Below, in pieces: positions 45,806-56,633 of a DNA stretch of 62,151 nucleotides. How positions within the stretch are numbered: position 1 is the stretch's first letter; every line of letters begins with the position of its first letter. Made by a program: the position numbers and the translations under genes. The notes beneath the pieces are model-generated. The model did not search any database, had not been told where the DNA came from, and saw only the letters and a list, made by a program, of their open reading frames with translations. Source of the DNA: Dinochytrium kinnereticum (taxonomy: Eukaryota > Chytridiomycota > Chytridiomycetes > Chytridiales > Chytridiaceae); the NCBI GenBank assembly GCA_027604005.1, contig JADGJT010000110.1, positions 1 through 62,151 on the forward strand, in the 5' to 3' direction.

Positions 45806-47727
45806 ATGTTTAAGACAATCGGGAGGATCAGAAGGGCTACATCTGGACTATATTTCAATACATGCAAACGGCAATCACATTCCGTTCCATCTCAGATAGC
45901 GAGCGAGCCAGTCTCCAGCTTGAAGTCGCGTGGCCTCTTCAGCGATATCACAAGGTACTCTCGAAAGATTAGCTTCAAGCCAGAATTCTCTGAACTCATC
46001 CCCGCCAAACAAATAAACCACCCAGCCCAGAACTCCAAGGCTTTCTTAAACTTTCCAAAACATCCGTCTATGTGGGGTTTGATCCGACAGCTTCCAGCCT
46101 TCATGCGGGTCACCTCGTCCTCATTATCGCCCTCCTACATTTCCAACTATACGGACACACCCCCATAGCTTTGGTTGTCTTCCAACCCCTCACAAGCGTC
46201 CAAAACTCTAATGATCCATGATAAGATAGGTGGCGCTACTGGCTCCATAGGCGATCCTAGCGGGAGAAGCACGGAGAGAGTCGCAATGGAATTGGCTGCT
46301 GTAGAAGGCAATGCGGATATGATATCTGGGCAGATTTCGAAGGTCTTTGAGAACGCTCATATGTACCTTAAAAGGCGGGTTGAAGCTGATCCGAAGAGGT
46401 TCTCGCATGTAAATTTGGATGATAATTGGAAGTCCCTTCGAATTATGAATAACATGGAATGGTTTCGCGGGATGAGCATGTTGGAATTCTTGGGGGATTT
46501 AGGGAGATATGCAAGGGTATCGCTAATGCTTGCGAAAGAAAGGTTGACTTCTCTTTGAGGATTATCTCTGATCATCCCTTTTTATGACAGCGTCAAAACA
46601 CGATTGGAGGGTGAAGAAGGCATTAGCTTTACAGAATTCTCTTATCAGCTTCTTCAAGCCTACGATTTTTATCATCTCTGGAAAACTGAAAACTGTTCTG
46701 TTCAACTGGGTGGCAGTGATCAATGGGGCAACATCACGGCTGGTATCGACCTTATCAGAAAAAAGGGCAATATTGCTCAGAAGGTTGAGAAGACCGTAAA
46801 GAAAGATAGCCCATCAAAGTTATCTGCCGATAGGGCCTTTGGGCTGACTGTTCCGCTCCTTACTAACTCTACCGGGGAGAAGTTTGGGAAGAGTGCTGGG
46901 AATGCTGTTTGGATGGATGCCGCGAAGCTTTCGTTCTTTGATTTCTATCAGGTACTTGAAGCTTCCTATTTTATTTTATTTTTTGGTTTCTACATGGAAT
47001 TCGTTCTTATTTCTTCCTGGTTTTGTTACATAGTTTTTTCGAAGAACACCCGATGCGGATGTTGAACGCTATTTGAAATACTTCACCTTCCTTTCTCTAG
47101 AAGAAATCGACTCCATTATGTCTCGCCATAAAGTCAGTTTCTTTCTATTGTGTTTCCTTTTTTTCCATTCACCTTACTACTCTGTACTTATCAACTCGAT
47201 AAAATCACCCAGTTGTCTCCGCAAAACCATGAGCCACAAAGAAAGCTAGCATTCGAAGTCACTGAACTTGTTCATGGGCGTAAGCTATCTATTACTTGCG
47301 AAAAGTTTAAAGCATTTTATCCATTGATTGCAGTTGCAAGTGCGTCACGGGCCGAGACCATGTCCCAAGTTCTCTTTGACTCCGATGTTCAAAGCCTATC
47401 GGCAGCGGAAATCATTGACGCTTTTCATGGAGATGAGAGGCTCGTCGAATTGAAATACGAAGACGTCGTCGGTGTGAAAGTACAGGATGTGGTTTTTGCA
47501 GCGAAGGGCACTGCTTCAAAGTGTAAGTTTTCTCGCCCAGAGGTCGGTTTCTGAACTTCAATTCAGCTGCCGCCCGCAAGATGCTGGCAGCAGGAGGGAT
47601 CTATTTGAACAATAAGCAGGTATTGCAGGATATCGCAACGATTCAAAAGAGCGACATGAAAGATGATTGCTTATGTTTATTGCGCATCGGCAAGAACCAG
47701 TATAGAATCGTGAAGGCAAACAAATGA
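45806..47727 (+). CDS. MSY1: Mitochondrial tyrosyl-tRNA synthetase
   Basis: Seven exons, 45806-45954, 46026-46173, 46226-46542, 46591-46951, 47034-47132, 47213-47522 and 47567-47727, give 514 aa. An Arg/Lys-rich presequence ([17 protein letters not shown]) precedes SRGLFSDIT. The class I Rossmann fold shows [17 protein letters not shown] (HIGH motif as HAGH), [19 protein letters not shown], the tyrosine-site region [25 protein letters not shown] and the KMSKS loop as [15 protein letters not shown]-terminal S4-type RNA-binding segment ends the protein ([14 protein letters not shown]). Bacterial-type TyrRS organisation with a presequence indicates the mitochondrial enzyme. The donor of intron 2 (TTG|GTTGTC) is weak, but its phase and the [12 protein letters not shown] junction are convincing. 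Confidence 0.93.
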
Positions 47728-47780
47728 ATAGAAGGATAACGCCACATTACTGAAAGAGAAACTGAAAAATATCCAATTAT

Positions 47781-50586
47781 TCATGCCATAATAACATCTT
47801 CCTCTGTTCTCCCATTCGCCAAATCATCCGTCCATAACTGCGTACCCCACTTCGGGAACACTCTCTTATAAAGAGATAAGCAAACAGTGTCCTGAGCTTT
47901 CAACTGCTCGTCGAAGATACACTTCATGTATCCATGCGTACCAAGACTCTCCTTAATGTGTCCCACCCTTCCAAGCTTGGTATGAAGTTGGATGGGTCGG
48001 AAATAGTTCACATCAATGGGGTTAAAGAACATAAATCGAATAACCGCCGACCGCTTGTTGATCTTAAAGGGATGACCGGTCAACAGAATCCTCTTTGCAA
48101 CAATTCTCGTCGGCGCTGGGGGCTGCATCTTTCCTGTCGCCAGCAGCCCAACCGCCTCATCAATCTTTCTCTCAGGGGTAAGTTTGAACATTAAGACGGG
48201 TTCATTATCCATCACAACAGGTCCGTAGTAGGTCCCAACAACCTGTCGGCCTTGGTGGAAGAAGCGCTCAAATCTCGCCACATTATTAGAGCTGCCACGA
48301 TTGTCGGAGGAATAAACGGGCCTGATGATGTATTTGCGGAACCCAAATTGAATGAGGATCTCTTCCTTTGATTTGATAATTGGCGCTGATTCGGAGGGTG
48401 GGTCAATGCGCTGCGCGGTAAAGCTTGCAACAGTCATTTTATGCTCATGAGGAAGGAGGGAAAATAGGATGAAGGGACGAGTGGCGTCGTTGCGATCTAT
48501 TTAAAATTGTTAGAAAACAGCAAAGGCTGTGAGAAGGTCAAAGCTTACCATGGGAATCACGAGGAACATTCTTGACAAAGATAGACACCCGCTCACCAGC
48601 CTCGACTCCGTCGGTGGAAGTCTCGTTGAAGACGCGTTGGCGAGTTTTTCTAAAGTTCTCAAACTGGAAAATGCGGCTATAATCAAGGGGAAGGTTCTCA
48701 TAGGGGTCCCACGGAGAAGTCCGCAGACTTTTCAAACCCCTATACCGCGCAAATCGAGCTCTCGCGGGAATATTCCTAGGTGTGTCGACCTCGTCTGGGA
48801 ACTCGCGATCCTCGGCAGCTTTTCCTTTTTTCTCCTCGAGATACTCGGCATATCTGCAGTTAAAAAGCATGGTTAAGAATGTGCAGTGTAATGACGGGAA
48901 TAAAGAATGAAGACGCCAGAGCTAGATGCGAAACTTACTGCCGCTCGTCATCCGCGAGATTAAAATCTGTGTCAAAGTCATCCTTATCACCCTCCAATTC
49001 AATTTCCTCGTACTCCACATCATCTTCACTTTCTTCAGCTGGCTCCTCATCTTCCATCCTATCACCCATCTCTTCATCACTATCGTCACCCCCCTCACCA
49101 TCGCTGCCCTCATCTTCACTTTCTACGATCCAAGCAGCCTGATAAGACGAGGTTCCCTTCGGCACTCTAACAGTGCGTTTTGACTTAGTCGCATGGCTCT
49201 CATTTGCAGCAGCGACACGCCTCTCGGCATCAGCCAACTCCTCCTCAGTAGGCCACGTCTGCTCCCCATCTAGGGGATCAGGTTCATTTTCTGAGATGAG
49301 GGACTCCTGAAGCTCGGGGTCAGGCTGGTCAAGAATGTCCGTGCCCACTTCCATTAAGTGCGTCGGGCCAGACCTCACGATCTAAAGAAAAAAGGCCATT
49401 AAATAAACATGCTGCAAAAGTAATACCTGTACCTTTTCAATTTGAAAATCGCCAAAACCTTGGATGTGGACGAGGCGATTCGCTGAAAGATTGGATCCTC
49501 TAATGAAGCCCGTTACCTTGAGCGTGCCGTAATCGGGCTATCATAAGAAAATGAGCAAAAAAAACACAAAACGTTTTGCAGTTGATACGCACCACTTCCT
49601 CACTTGGCTCAAAAGAGATTTCCTCGCCAATGACATAAGAATGCTTATCCCTCCACGAAACGCTTTTTGGCCTTGCAGACGTCACATGCCGAATAAAGGA
49701 ACTGGTATCCGCGTGATTATGCATAGAGAAAAGCTTTGCCTCTGATCCAGGGAAGTGTGCCTCCATGTAACTCAAAAGAGATTTTCTAACTGCGACCTGC
49801 TGCTTATCTGTATCCTTCTCCAAATGCTGAACAAACCCCATAACAGAAGGCACGCCTTGAGCTTTAATCGCCGTCAAAGCATTTGTACCCTCCTCATCCA
49901 CCTCCACGTCTGCTGACATTACAAAAACAACGAAATCTGCGATGCGGACCATATCGAGTATGTCATGGAGATGTCTCGTCGCGGGAAGAAACTGGACCTT
50001 TTGCCTAAACTTTTCCAATCTGCATAATTGTTAAGATTGGTTGCCGTAATTTTGGTGGGCCTTAACCTCAGAACGTTTGACGGCTCCATAGCTCCCTCGA
50101 GTTCCATGGTCTTTAGAAGGTCTGTGACGGCAGTTGATGTGCAAACATCTGGACACAGGGGAATGACAGCCTTAGATGGGAAGTTGGTCAGATGAAATCG
50201 ATGTCCAAAAGGAAAACAAAGGCCTACAATAATCTTTGGAGGCGCATGCGTTCCCATAAAAAAGCGAGCATTCGCCAAGGTTTCGCTCCTCTTTTGCTTT
50301 TGAAGGAGCTTTGCCTGATTTCTTCTATCGGCCTTTGTCTGCGAGCTCGTCAGATTTCCCTTGATCGGCGCCCTCTCCGCAGCCTTGCCTGGATGAAAAA
50401 GTCAGCATTTCCACAGAGCTTTTCCAGGACGCAATGCATTCACTGCATGATGCCTCCACAGCGCAGCGAACGAGATGATCCACCTTTGTTCTTTGCCCTC
50501 AGCTCGCCCTTTGACGCATGCTTTGACTTGAATCCCTTATTAGCCTGCTTCAAGGTCGATCGATGCGAGTGAGCCTCTCCAGCCAT
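47781..50586 (-). CDS. TSR1: Ribosome biogenesis GTPase-like protein TSR1
   Basis: Eight exons, 50586-50484, 50388-50228, 50170-50067, 50019-49593, 49537-49433, 49381-48939, 48853-48549 and 48496-47781, give 787 aa, essentially the family length. Landmarks: start HRSTLKQANKGFKSKHASKG, APPKIIAVIPLCPD, the GTPase-like domain (DMVRIADFVVFVMSAD), YGTLKVTGFIRG, a long acidic linker (ESEDEGSDGEGGDDSDEEMG), then SLRTSPWDPYENLPLDYSRI, RPFILFSLLPHEHKM and the C-terminal KWGTQLWTDDL. TSR1 is a translational-GTPase-like factor without GTPase activity that loads late pre-40S particles. The 57-bp intron 50171-50227 is in frame, so retention would add 19 residues; family comparison favours removal. Convergent with TyrRS, 53 bp between stops. 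Confidence 0.95.
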
Positions 50587-50599
50587 AGTTCAGTGGCCT

Positions 50600-50830
50600 G
50601 TAGTTTCCTTTAGCAACGATTTGTCAAGGTTAAAAAAAAAAAAAGAAAAAAAAACAAGGAAGGGTGGGAGGGGGGGTTGGCCCCGTAAAAAAAAAATAAA
50701 AATAGGTGTGGAGACCCCCAGGAGGGGGCCGGGNNNNNNNNNNAAAAAAAAAAAAAAAGGACGGGTCGAAGGGTGGTTTGGCCAGAAAAAAAAAAAAAAA
50801 AAAAGGTTGTGCTACCACCAGGAATAGGAC
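50600..50830. repeat. A-rich repeat flanking an assembly gap
   Basis: Poly-A runs of 8-20 nt alternate with GC-rich spacers that resemble each other: AAGGGTGGGAGGGGGGGTTG followed by GCC on the left, and GAAGGGTGGTTTGGCC on the right. Ten Ns at 50734-50743 interrupt the second unit. The pattern suggests a repeat of unit (A)n - GAAGGGTGG - TTGGCC that the assembler could not bridge. The true length of the region is unknown. Confidence 0.7.
50734..50743. other. Assembly gap (10 N)
   Basis: Ten consecutive undetermined bases directly visible in the sequence, inside the A-rich repeat and between the TSR1 and forkhead start codons. The promoter region of both genes may be incomplete here. Confidence 0.98.
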
Positions 50831-50934
50831 CGATGGAATGAATGGAAGTGGAGGCGACGCGGTGAGACACGAGAAGGCGGCGACGTGTTTATTATTGGCA
50901 CGCAATCACTGACTGCTGCACCTCCAACCTCTGC

Positions 50935-51030
50935 AACGAGCGACGGACGGACGGACACACGGACAGACGGACGACGGCCACTGAGACTGCCTGCACTGCG
51001 CGGATTGACGGACGGACACCAACGACGACT
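50935..51030. repeat. GACG-type microsatellite
   Basis: Imperfect runs of GACG and GGAC (ACGGACGGACGGACACACGG and neighbours) lie in the 5' leader of the forkhead gene, 45-140 bp before its ATG. They are GC-rich and could affect translation or promoter function. Only the repeat itself is seen. Confidence 0.7.
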
Positions 51031-51074
51031 GCCTGAACTGAGGAGAAAGGATAGCTCTGGTGCCTTCTTCCCAG

Positions 51075-52639
51075 ATGGACGGACTAGGGTCAAGCCCACA
51101 TGGCCATGGCCTTGTGGAAGAATCACTGGCAGACTTTGGCTCAGACGTTCACTTTACATACGGTGGAGATGTGGGATTCATGGCCAATAATGTCATCGAC
51201 TCTGACAGGTTTCTGGACATACTGCACGAGAAAAGTGTTCCTCAGTTTACAGTTGTTCTGGATCATCCAGAACAACCAGAAAACTCCAGTGGATTCATGA
51301 CCCATCAGTTTGACAACGTATTGACGGACGGCAGCTGTGATAGTCGAATCGAGTCGGATTACCAACCGTCCTTGTCTTCCTCAGCCATGTCTTCACCGAA
51401 CGTGCAGAGAAGACCGAGGAACTTTGACTTGAATTGCGAGCTTGAACCGACTAATGGAGAAGAAAAGCCGAGTCACTCTTATGCTCAATTGATCGCCCAT
51501 GCCATTCAGTCGTCACCGGCTCGAATGATGACCCTAAACGACATATACAACTGGATAACCGAAAAGTTTCCATACTATAAAACAGCGCCAAAAGGGTGGA
51601 GGGTGAGTTGTAGTAGAATTAAGCGGAAATTAGCTAATTCTAATCACTTTAATTGCAGAACTCTGTCCGTCATAATCTATCCCTCAATAAAGCCTTTGTC
51701 AGAGTTCCTCGACCCAACAATGAAACCGGCAAAGGAGCCTACTGGATGATCGATCCCTTAGTATCTCCAAAGTCTAAACAAGCTCGAAAACCCCTCCGTC
51801 ACGATTGGCAATCAAGCGAGCACGTCTCATCATCCAGCAACTCACCACGACTGCCCGATCGATCAACCCACGCGTCAACACTAGCAGCCAATTACCTCAA
51901 ACAATTCCCAACCTCACCTTTGTTTCCTCCTAAAGCCCGGGTTCCAGACGATCCAAGTCTTTACAGTCAAGCGCAATCAACATTGAGCGGATGGCCTGTC
52001 CATTCTCATTTAGTTGCAAGCTCTTCGTCTGGGCTTATGCCATCTATCCTCACACACCCGACTATTGCACAGCCGCCTCTATTGCCAAGCTCGCGAAACG
52101 CCTCCCTTCTGCTCCCGAGTGCCCCCACTTACGGTGGTACAGACATCATACAGGCATCGCACTTTGGGTCCGAAGGATATACATTCGGACAGGTGGACAG
52201 GCCAATAGATGGAGCTCCCCGGAGACTTAACACGGTAAAAGGCTCGATAATGCCAGGAGATAGTCAGCGTCATTACGTCCTCAAGCGCACAGGATCGGCA
52301 AACAGCAGCTTACGTCGTCAGATAACACAAAAATCTGTGCTGAGGCCAAAACCATCCTTCCAGCCAATTTTGCCGAAATCCGTGGAAGCTGCTCCTATGA
52401 GTGCTGTCCCTCTAACTCCAACTTCGTATCTTCCCAGATCCTTCAGTGACATGTCATTACTGGGGATTCCCGATCCGTTATTGGGCATTCAGATACCGAT
52501 ACAAACGATGGGTGCGAGTGCTTTGGACCAGACGCCCACTGTTCAACCTTTACCTATGTATAACCTAGCCTCCACGTTCGATGCAAATCTTTTTGGGGGG
52601 ATATATACTCAGGATACACCTTTGTTTAATGGGACGTGA
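51075..52639 (+). CDS. Forkhead (winged-helix) transcription factor
   Basis: Exons 51075-51602 and 51659-52639 (phase 0) give 502 aa. The forkhead domain lies at about residues 131-212: [40 protein letters not shown], then across the splice [20 protein letters not shown], then [10 protein letters not shown]. The recognition helix [13 protein letters not shown] is canonical, so DNA binding at RYAAAYA-type sites is expected. Outside the domain the protein is Ser/Pro-rich. No FHA domain is present, which argues against the fung-al Fkh1/Fkh2 cell-cycle class. The intron interrupts the domain just before the recognition helix. The gene starts 330 bp downstream of the assembly gap; an upstream exon cannot be excluded. 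It is followed by a cluster of cilium genes. Confidence 0.92.
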
Positions 52640-53030
52640 GATTTTAGTGCTTAAATATTTTCTGTGTGTGCGTTTCAGTCAAGAAAAAGCCAGTGATTCC
52701 CCCCACCATAGCTATATTTTTCACATTATAGCGCCTTTTCGCCAGCTAAATTACGTGTTATTATTAATGTGGTTGTTTTTGTTATTATTATTTTTGTCTT
52801 ATGTCTTGCGTTCCTTCCGTTCTTTTTTGACGACTCTCAAACATTTCCTTCTCAAATAAGAGTGAAATTCATTTAATTAGGCCCCCCTTTCGAACAAAAC
52901 CCCATTTATTCATTTCACATGCATTTAGTCAGTCCACTAAATCACCGCCCGCCAGGACCAAAAAAAGAAGTGATACCCTAACCCTTTTTTCAATTACCAC
53001 AAGAAAAAGTTGCGGTAAATGTTAAACCCA
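52640..53030. other. Convergent 3' spacer, forkhead / IFT38
   Basis: 391 bp between two convergent stop codons, T-rich, expected to hold both 3' UTRs. No other feature seen. Confidence 0.5.
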
Positions 53031-54766
53031 CTAAAAGTCGTTATCGTTATCGCTATCCCCTCCCCCATCCACATTTTCCATCCCGTCATCGTCGTCAACA
53101 TTCGAAAGTTCATCATCATTTCCTTCATCATCGTCTCCAATTTCCAGGTCCTCCGATGATCCTTCCGTGTCAACTCTGGACTTATTACTAATTCCTTTGC
53201 TTCCGCTTAAACGACTTCCTCCGGCTCCTCTTAGAGTCTCAGCTTGGCGCGTTGTTTCGTCGGGCGATAAGAGGTCGTCCCCATCTGACATGCCGCTTCC
53301 CAGCGATACGGCGTCGTCCTGCAGCAGGGGTTGCTTTTAAAAGACTAATGGGAAAAAGATTTTTCTTACATCACTTTCTAAGCTGTCAGAATCAGAGTCA
53401 TCTTGACCTGTACCAAGAGCTTGCCTTCTTCCTGCGGCTACATAGAGGGTTCAGAGTTTCTGTGGAATGCAAAAAAAGAGAAACCATGTGGGCGTTTGGG
53501 GCGGCCTCCTCCGTATGCACCTGAAGCATTTTTCGCAGTTCCTTGAATATCCTTTTCACCTCTCAGTAATCTCATTTCTTCTTCCCGAAGTCTTGTTTGC
53601 ATTCTTTTCAGAAGGACCTCAGTTTCCTAATAGAAGGTTGGTTTCTTATTCTTGCCTTTTCGTTAATCAATAGTTATTCTGCAAACCTCAAATTTATCTT
53701 GCTCCAACTTGTTGTGCTCGTCGAGTTGTTGCTCAAGGTACGTCAAATTTCTAAACTTCTCCATATATATTTCGTAAAGTCTAACCAGCTCAACCTCAAT
53801 TTTCTCGTAATCATCCATGTACGCGGGCCTAGAGATAAACAGTCAAGCCGGGCCTACCTCTGGGAAAAATTTGAGCTTGGGATTACCTCACTCCTTGCAA
53901 ACTCTTCAGTCTCTTTTCCGCTCTCTCGAATTCCGTCCGCCTTTTTTCAATCTTTGCCATTAGGTTCGTCTCATCCGAGGCCAGATTCTCCAGCCCCGAC
54001 TTCATCTCTGAAATCTGATCTGAAAGGTTTGTAATAGCATCATGAACAGCGGATTCCATAGCCTTCAGCTCGAAGGGCCTTGAAATGACTGCGTTCCTTA
54101 TGTCTCTGATGTTGAGTTCCTTTCCTAACGAATCGTGGAGCTTCGATCCCTGTTCGGTTATTTCGGATGCTAGGATCCTGCATGCTTTTAGCTGGGGGAC
54201 TTTGCTTGATATGTCGAGCGGTGAGAGCCCAAGTGAGTCCTGATTTGGGTTTGTTAGATTTGGCTGCCAAAGTAGAAAAAAAGGTACATCGTCATTGCTG
54301 AAAGTCTGTAACGTTGCTTCATATAAAACTGTTGCTAGTTTGAGAAGCTCTTTGACAGCATATCCGTCAGCCATGTACAATTTCTTTGTGTTAAGCCGTA
54401 TCTGAGCTTTTGGTGCCTATGAATGCAAAAGCTCAGGAAGGTGGTGAATTTCAAAGCAATTTACCAGGAACATGGCAATCGACTTGATAAAGATGATTCT
54501 ATCTTGCTCCGTGCTCACATCATCCGATATATCAATATTTGGGTCATATCTGAAGAAGCTAGAGCCTCTGATTTTCAAATGGGACTCTTACTTCTTTACC
54601 AGCCAGTGCAGGATATCTGCAACCAGCTCAAAGTTTGGGGTTCGGAAGCTATCCATAGATATAAGCTTAGGATATCTAAGCGCACGCATCTTCTCGGTGA
54701 AGCCTTGAATGCATTTAGCTTGTGCGTGTTGTGAGTCTGTTTACTTCGCATCTCTCGGAAGGACAT
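53031..54766 (-). CDS. IFT38: Intraflagellar transport protein IFT38 (CLUAP1)
   Basis: Nine exons, 54766-54745 (22 nt), 54703-54592, 54549-54465, 54416-54288, 54239-53887, 53828-53687, 53626-53485, 53437-53370 and 53318-53031, give 446 aa (human protein about 413). The start [57 protein letters not shown] and [20 protein letters not shown] form the calponin-homology-like N-terminus of CLUAP1. A coiled coil follows ([40 protein letters not shown]), then an acidic tail ending DSDNDNDF, as in animals. IFT38 is a core IFT-B2 subunit carrying cargo along the axoneme. Its presence shows that the organism builds a flagellum. The 48-bp intron 54240-54287 is in frame and was removed by comparison with the family. 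Confidence 0.95.
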
Positions 54767-54886
54767 TTTGGATGGGGTTTGTCAGGATTGTCACTTGAAT
54801 TTTTTGTCACAAAAATATGTATTAAGGCTCTTTTTTTTGTTGGGCTTGGAGTGAATGAATGTGGGTGTGGAGACGTCCAGGTGCTT

Positions 54887-55767
54887 CTACGCAACTGTCA
54901 AATCGTCACTTGAAAAGTAAGACAAATTCGTATGTAGAAATATACCTGAAGTAAAGGTGAATGGCGGGTAGGTACTGCTCCTCGTCCATCCCCAGTCTTT
55001 CCATATGAATTCCTTCGTCCCGGATCCCGTTTTGCTCCAACGTAACATTCATATCCAATAAGACACCAAGTCTTTTCCACATGTACCCTTTTGCGTGGGA
55101 ATTGTATGCCATATATCGCTCTTGTATCGCAGATAGCCGTTCCTCAGCACATACCTAAACATATTGTAACCAATATCCCCAAACCTCCCCCCAGAAATGC
55201 TCACCTCTATAACATGCTCATCTTTGGTAAGAGTATTGATGATCCTTATCTTCCTCGTACGCTGACTAAGTTTTCCTATGCAATAGGCATCTCTATCCAA
55301 CCACCACGGCGTCACTGTTTCGCAAACTGCCCAATCCGCTCGCGGTAGTGGGGGTGGAACATGTAAAAATCGACCTTCAGGGGTGTAGGGGGTGACAGCA
55401 CCCGTGAGAGGATTGATATGTTGCTTTAGCTGAAAGAATTAGATTGATCCGTCATGTTTTAGCTTTGATGCACCCACATCCCCTGTTCTCTTATCAAACC
55501 AATGAGAAATATCTTTTCCAGCATTTTTTAGTATGGGTGCGAGAAGTGGATCTCCTTTCGTCAGCGAGTTAGCAGAAGCATCAAAAGCAATACTTGGCCA
55601 TTTAACCAACCTTTTCTCTCCTCGGCCAAAACCGTCAAATCATACACCATACCCAACCAAGAAATCCACAAATCCGTCGGCGCATTATGAAGCTCCACCT
55701 CTGCTCTCGTGTAGTATCGGCTCAGGTCAGGCGTGACCTTGGTCCTGGCAGACATTGAACGTTCCAT
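54887..55767 (-). CDS. CYB5D1: Cytochrome b5 domain-containing protein 1 (CYB5D1)
   Basis: Five exons, 55767-55611, 55554-55478, 55429-55205, 55154-54946 and 54908-54887, give 229 aa; the human protein is 228. Sequence landmarks: [31 protein letters not shown], then [20 protein letters not shown] with the second heme-type His, [56 protein letters not shown] and the ending LYFSDDLTVA. CYB5D1 is an axonemal, radial-spoke-associated protein in flagellated eukaryotes and lacks the HPGG motif of classical cytochrome b5, as here. The last intron is only 37 bp and the last exon 22 nt. The stop is 120 bp from the IFT38 start, in tandem, and the gene is divergent from ERG28 with 47 bp between start codons. 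Confidence 0.93.
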
Positions 55768-55814
55768 TGTTAATGACCTTGTCACCTTGACTAGTGTTAC
55801 ACAGTCTGAAATAA
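55768..55814. promoter_or_regulatory. 47-bp divergent intergenic region, CYB5D1 / ERG28
   Basis: Only 47 bp separate the start codons of CYB5D1 (-) and ERG28 (+), so the 5' UTRs must be extremely short or overlap, and promoter elements must lie within neighbouring transcribed sequence. No X-box-like (RFX) palindrome is obvious by eye. Confidence 0.7.
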
Positions 55815-56479
55815 ATGTTGCCTTCAGGTGCTTTCCCGAGGTTTCTTGCGTTGGTGGGAGCCCTGGCGCTTTACAACGGGGTTCAATGCTTTGTTCCGCA
55901 GATGCGGTTGACAAGCAGGATATATGCTCTGCAGCCCGATGAAGGTTGGAATGCATGGCTTTTTTAACAGGGTTTAATTTCGTTTGGCGTCAGCTACCAG
56001 CTTGATGGCGAGGATGATGGGGACTTGGACCATCACATCGGGTATCATACGCCTCTACACAGCGTACAACATGAACAATGCCATGTAAGGGAATAACTTC
56101 ATGTCCGACTTCTAATTCTTCCAGGCTTTATCAGGCCTGCATGTGGACCTATGTCATTGCTTTTGCGAGCTTTGGATCAGAGGTTTTTATCTACAAGACT
56201 GCGCCTCTGTCTTCTCCTGGAGTTTGGCCAGTCTTTTGCATCTCAGGTGCTTTTCCTTTTTCCTAAATTCAGTTCACTTATAGATTTCCTTTCTCGTTTC
56301 GTTTTTTGCTTCGCTTTAAACTCCCATATTTTTTGCGGAATCTTTGTGTGGTGAATCTTTTCGCTTACCTTTTTCTTTAATGTCTCATTTGCTGTTGCTG
56401 CATAGGCATTTCCTTCGTTTGGATGTCCCTTCGCTACTCGTACTTTGTTGGTGGCCAGAAGGGAAAAAAGAAGGAATGA
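55815..56479 (+). CDS. ERG28: Ergosterol biosynthesis scaffold protein ERG28
   Basis: Four exons, 55815-55944, 55994-56084, 56125-56246 and 56406-56479, give 138 aa (family 138-150). The start [20 protein letters not shown] leads into [20 protein letters not shown], then [58 protein letters not shown] and [17 protein letters not shown]. Four hydrophobic helices are expected. The C-terminus KKKE fits a dilysine ER-retrieval signal. ERG28 tethers the C-4 demethylation complex (ERG25, ERG26, ERG27) in the ER membrane during sterol synthesis, indicating an ergosterol-type pathway. Confidence 0.95.
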
Positions 56480-56633
56480 ATACAATGAATTACAGAGTCA
56501 TTTCTCTATCAAAGCCTCCTCATCATATCTTTCTCGCTAAGACTGTGCAGCCTTTGGGTCAATTACTTGTTCAAAACTGAAAGTGTGTTTGAAAATCAGA
56601 TCTGACAAGTCAAACATTTCTCTCGTGTTCGAC

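Noticed and set aside
50600..50830. Homopolymer runs as a CRISPR-like or satellite array
   Set aside because: Units are A-rich and unequal, without conserved spacers; an unresolved repeat next to a sequencing gap explains it.
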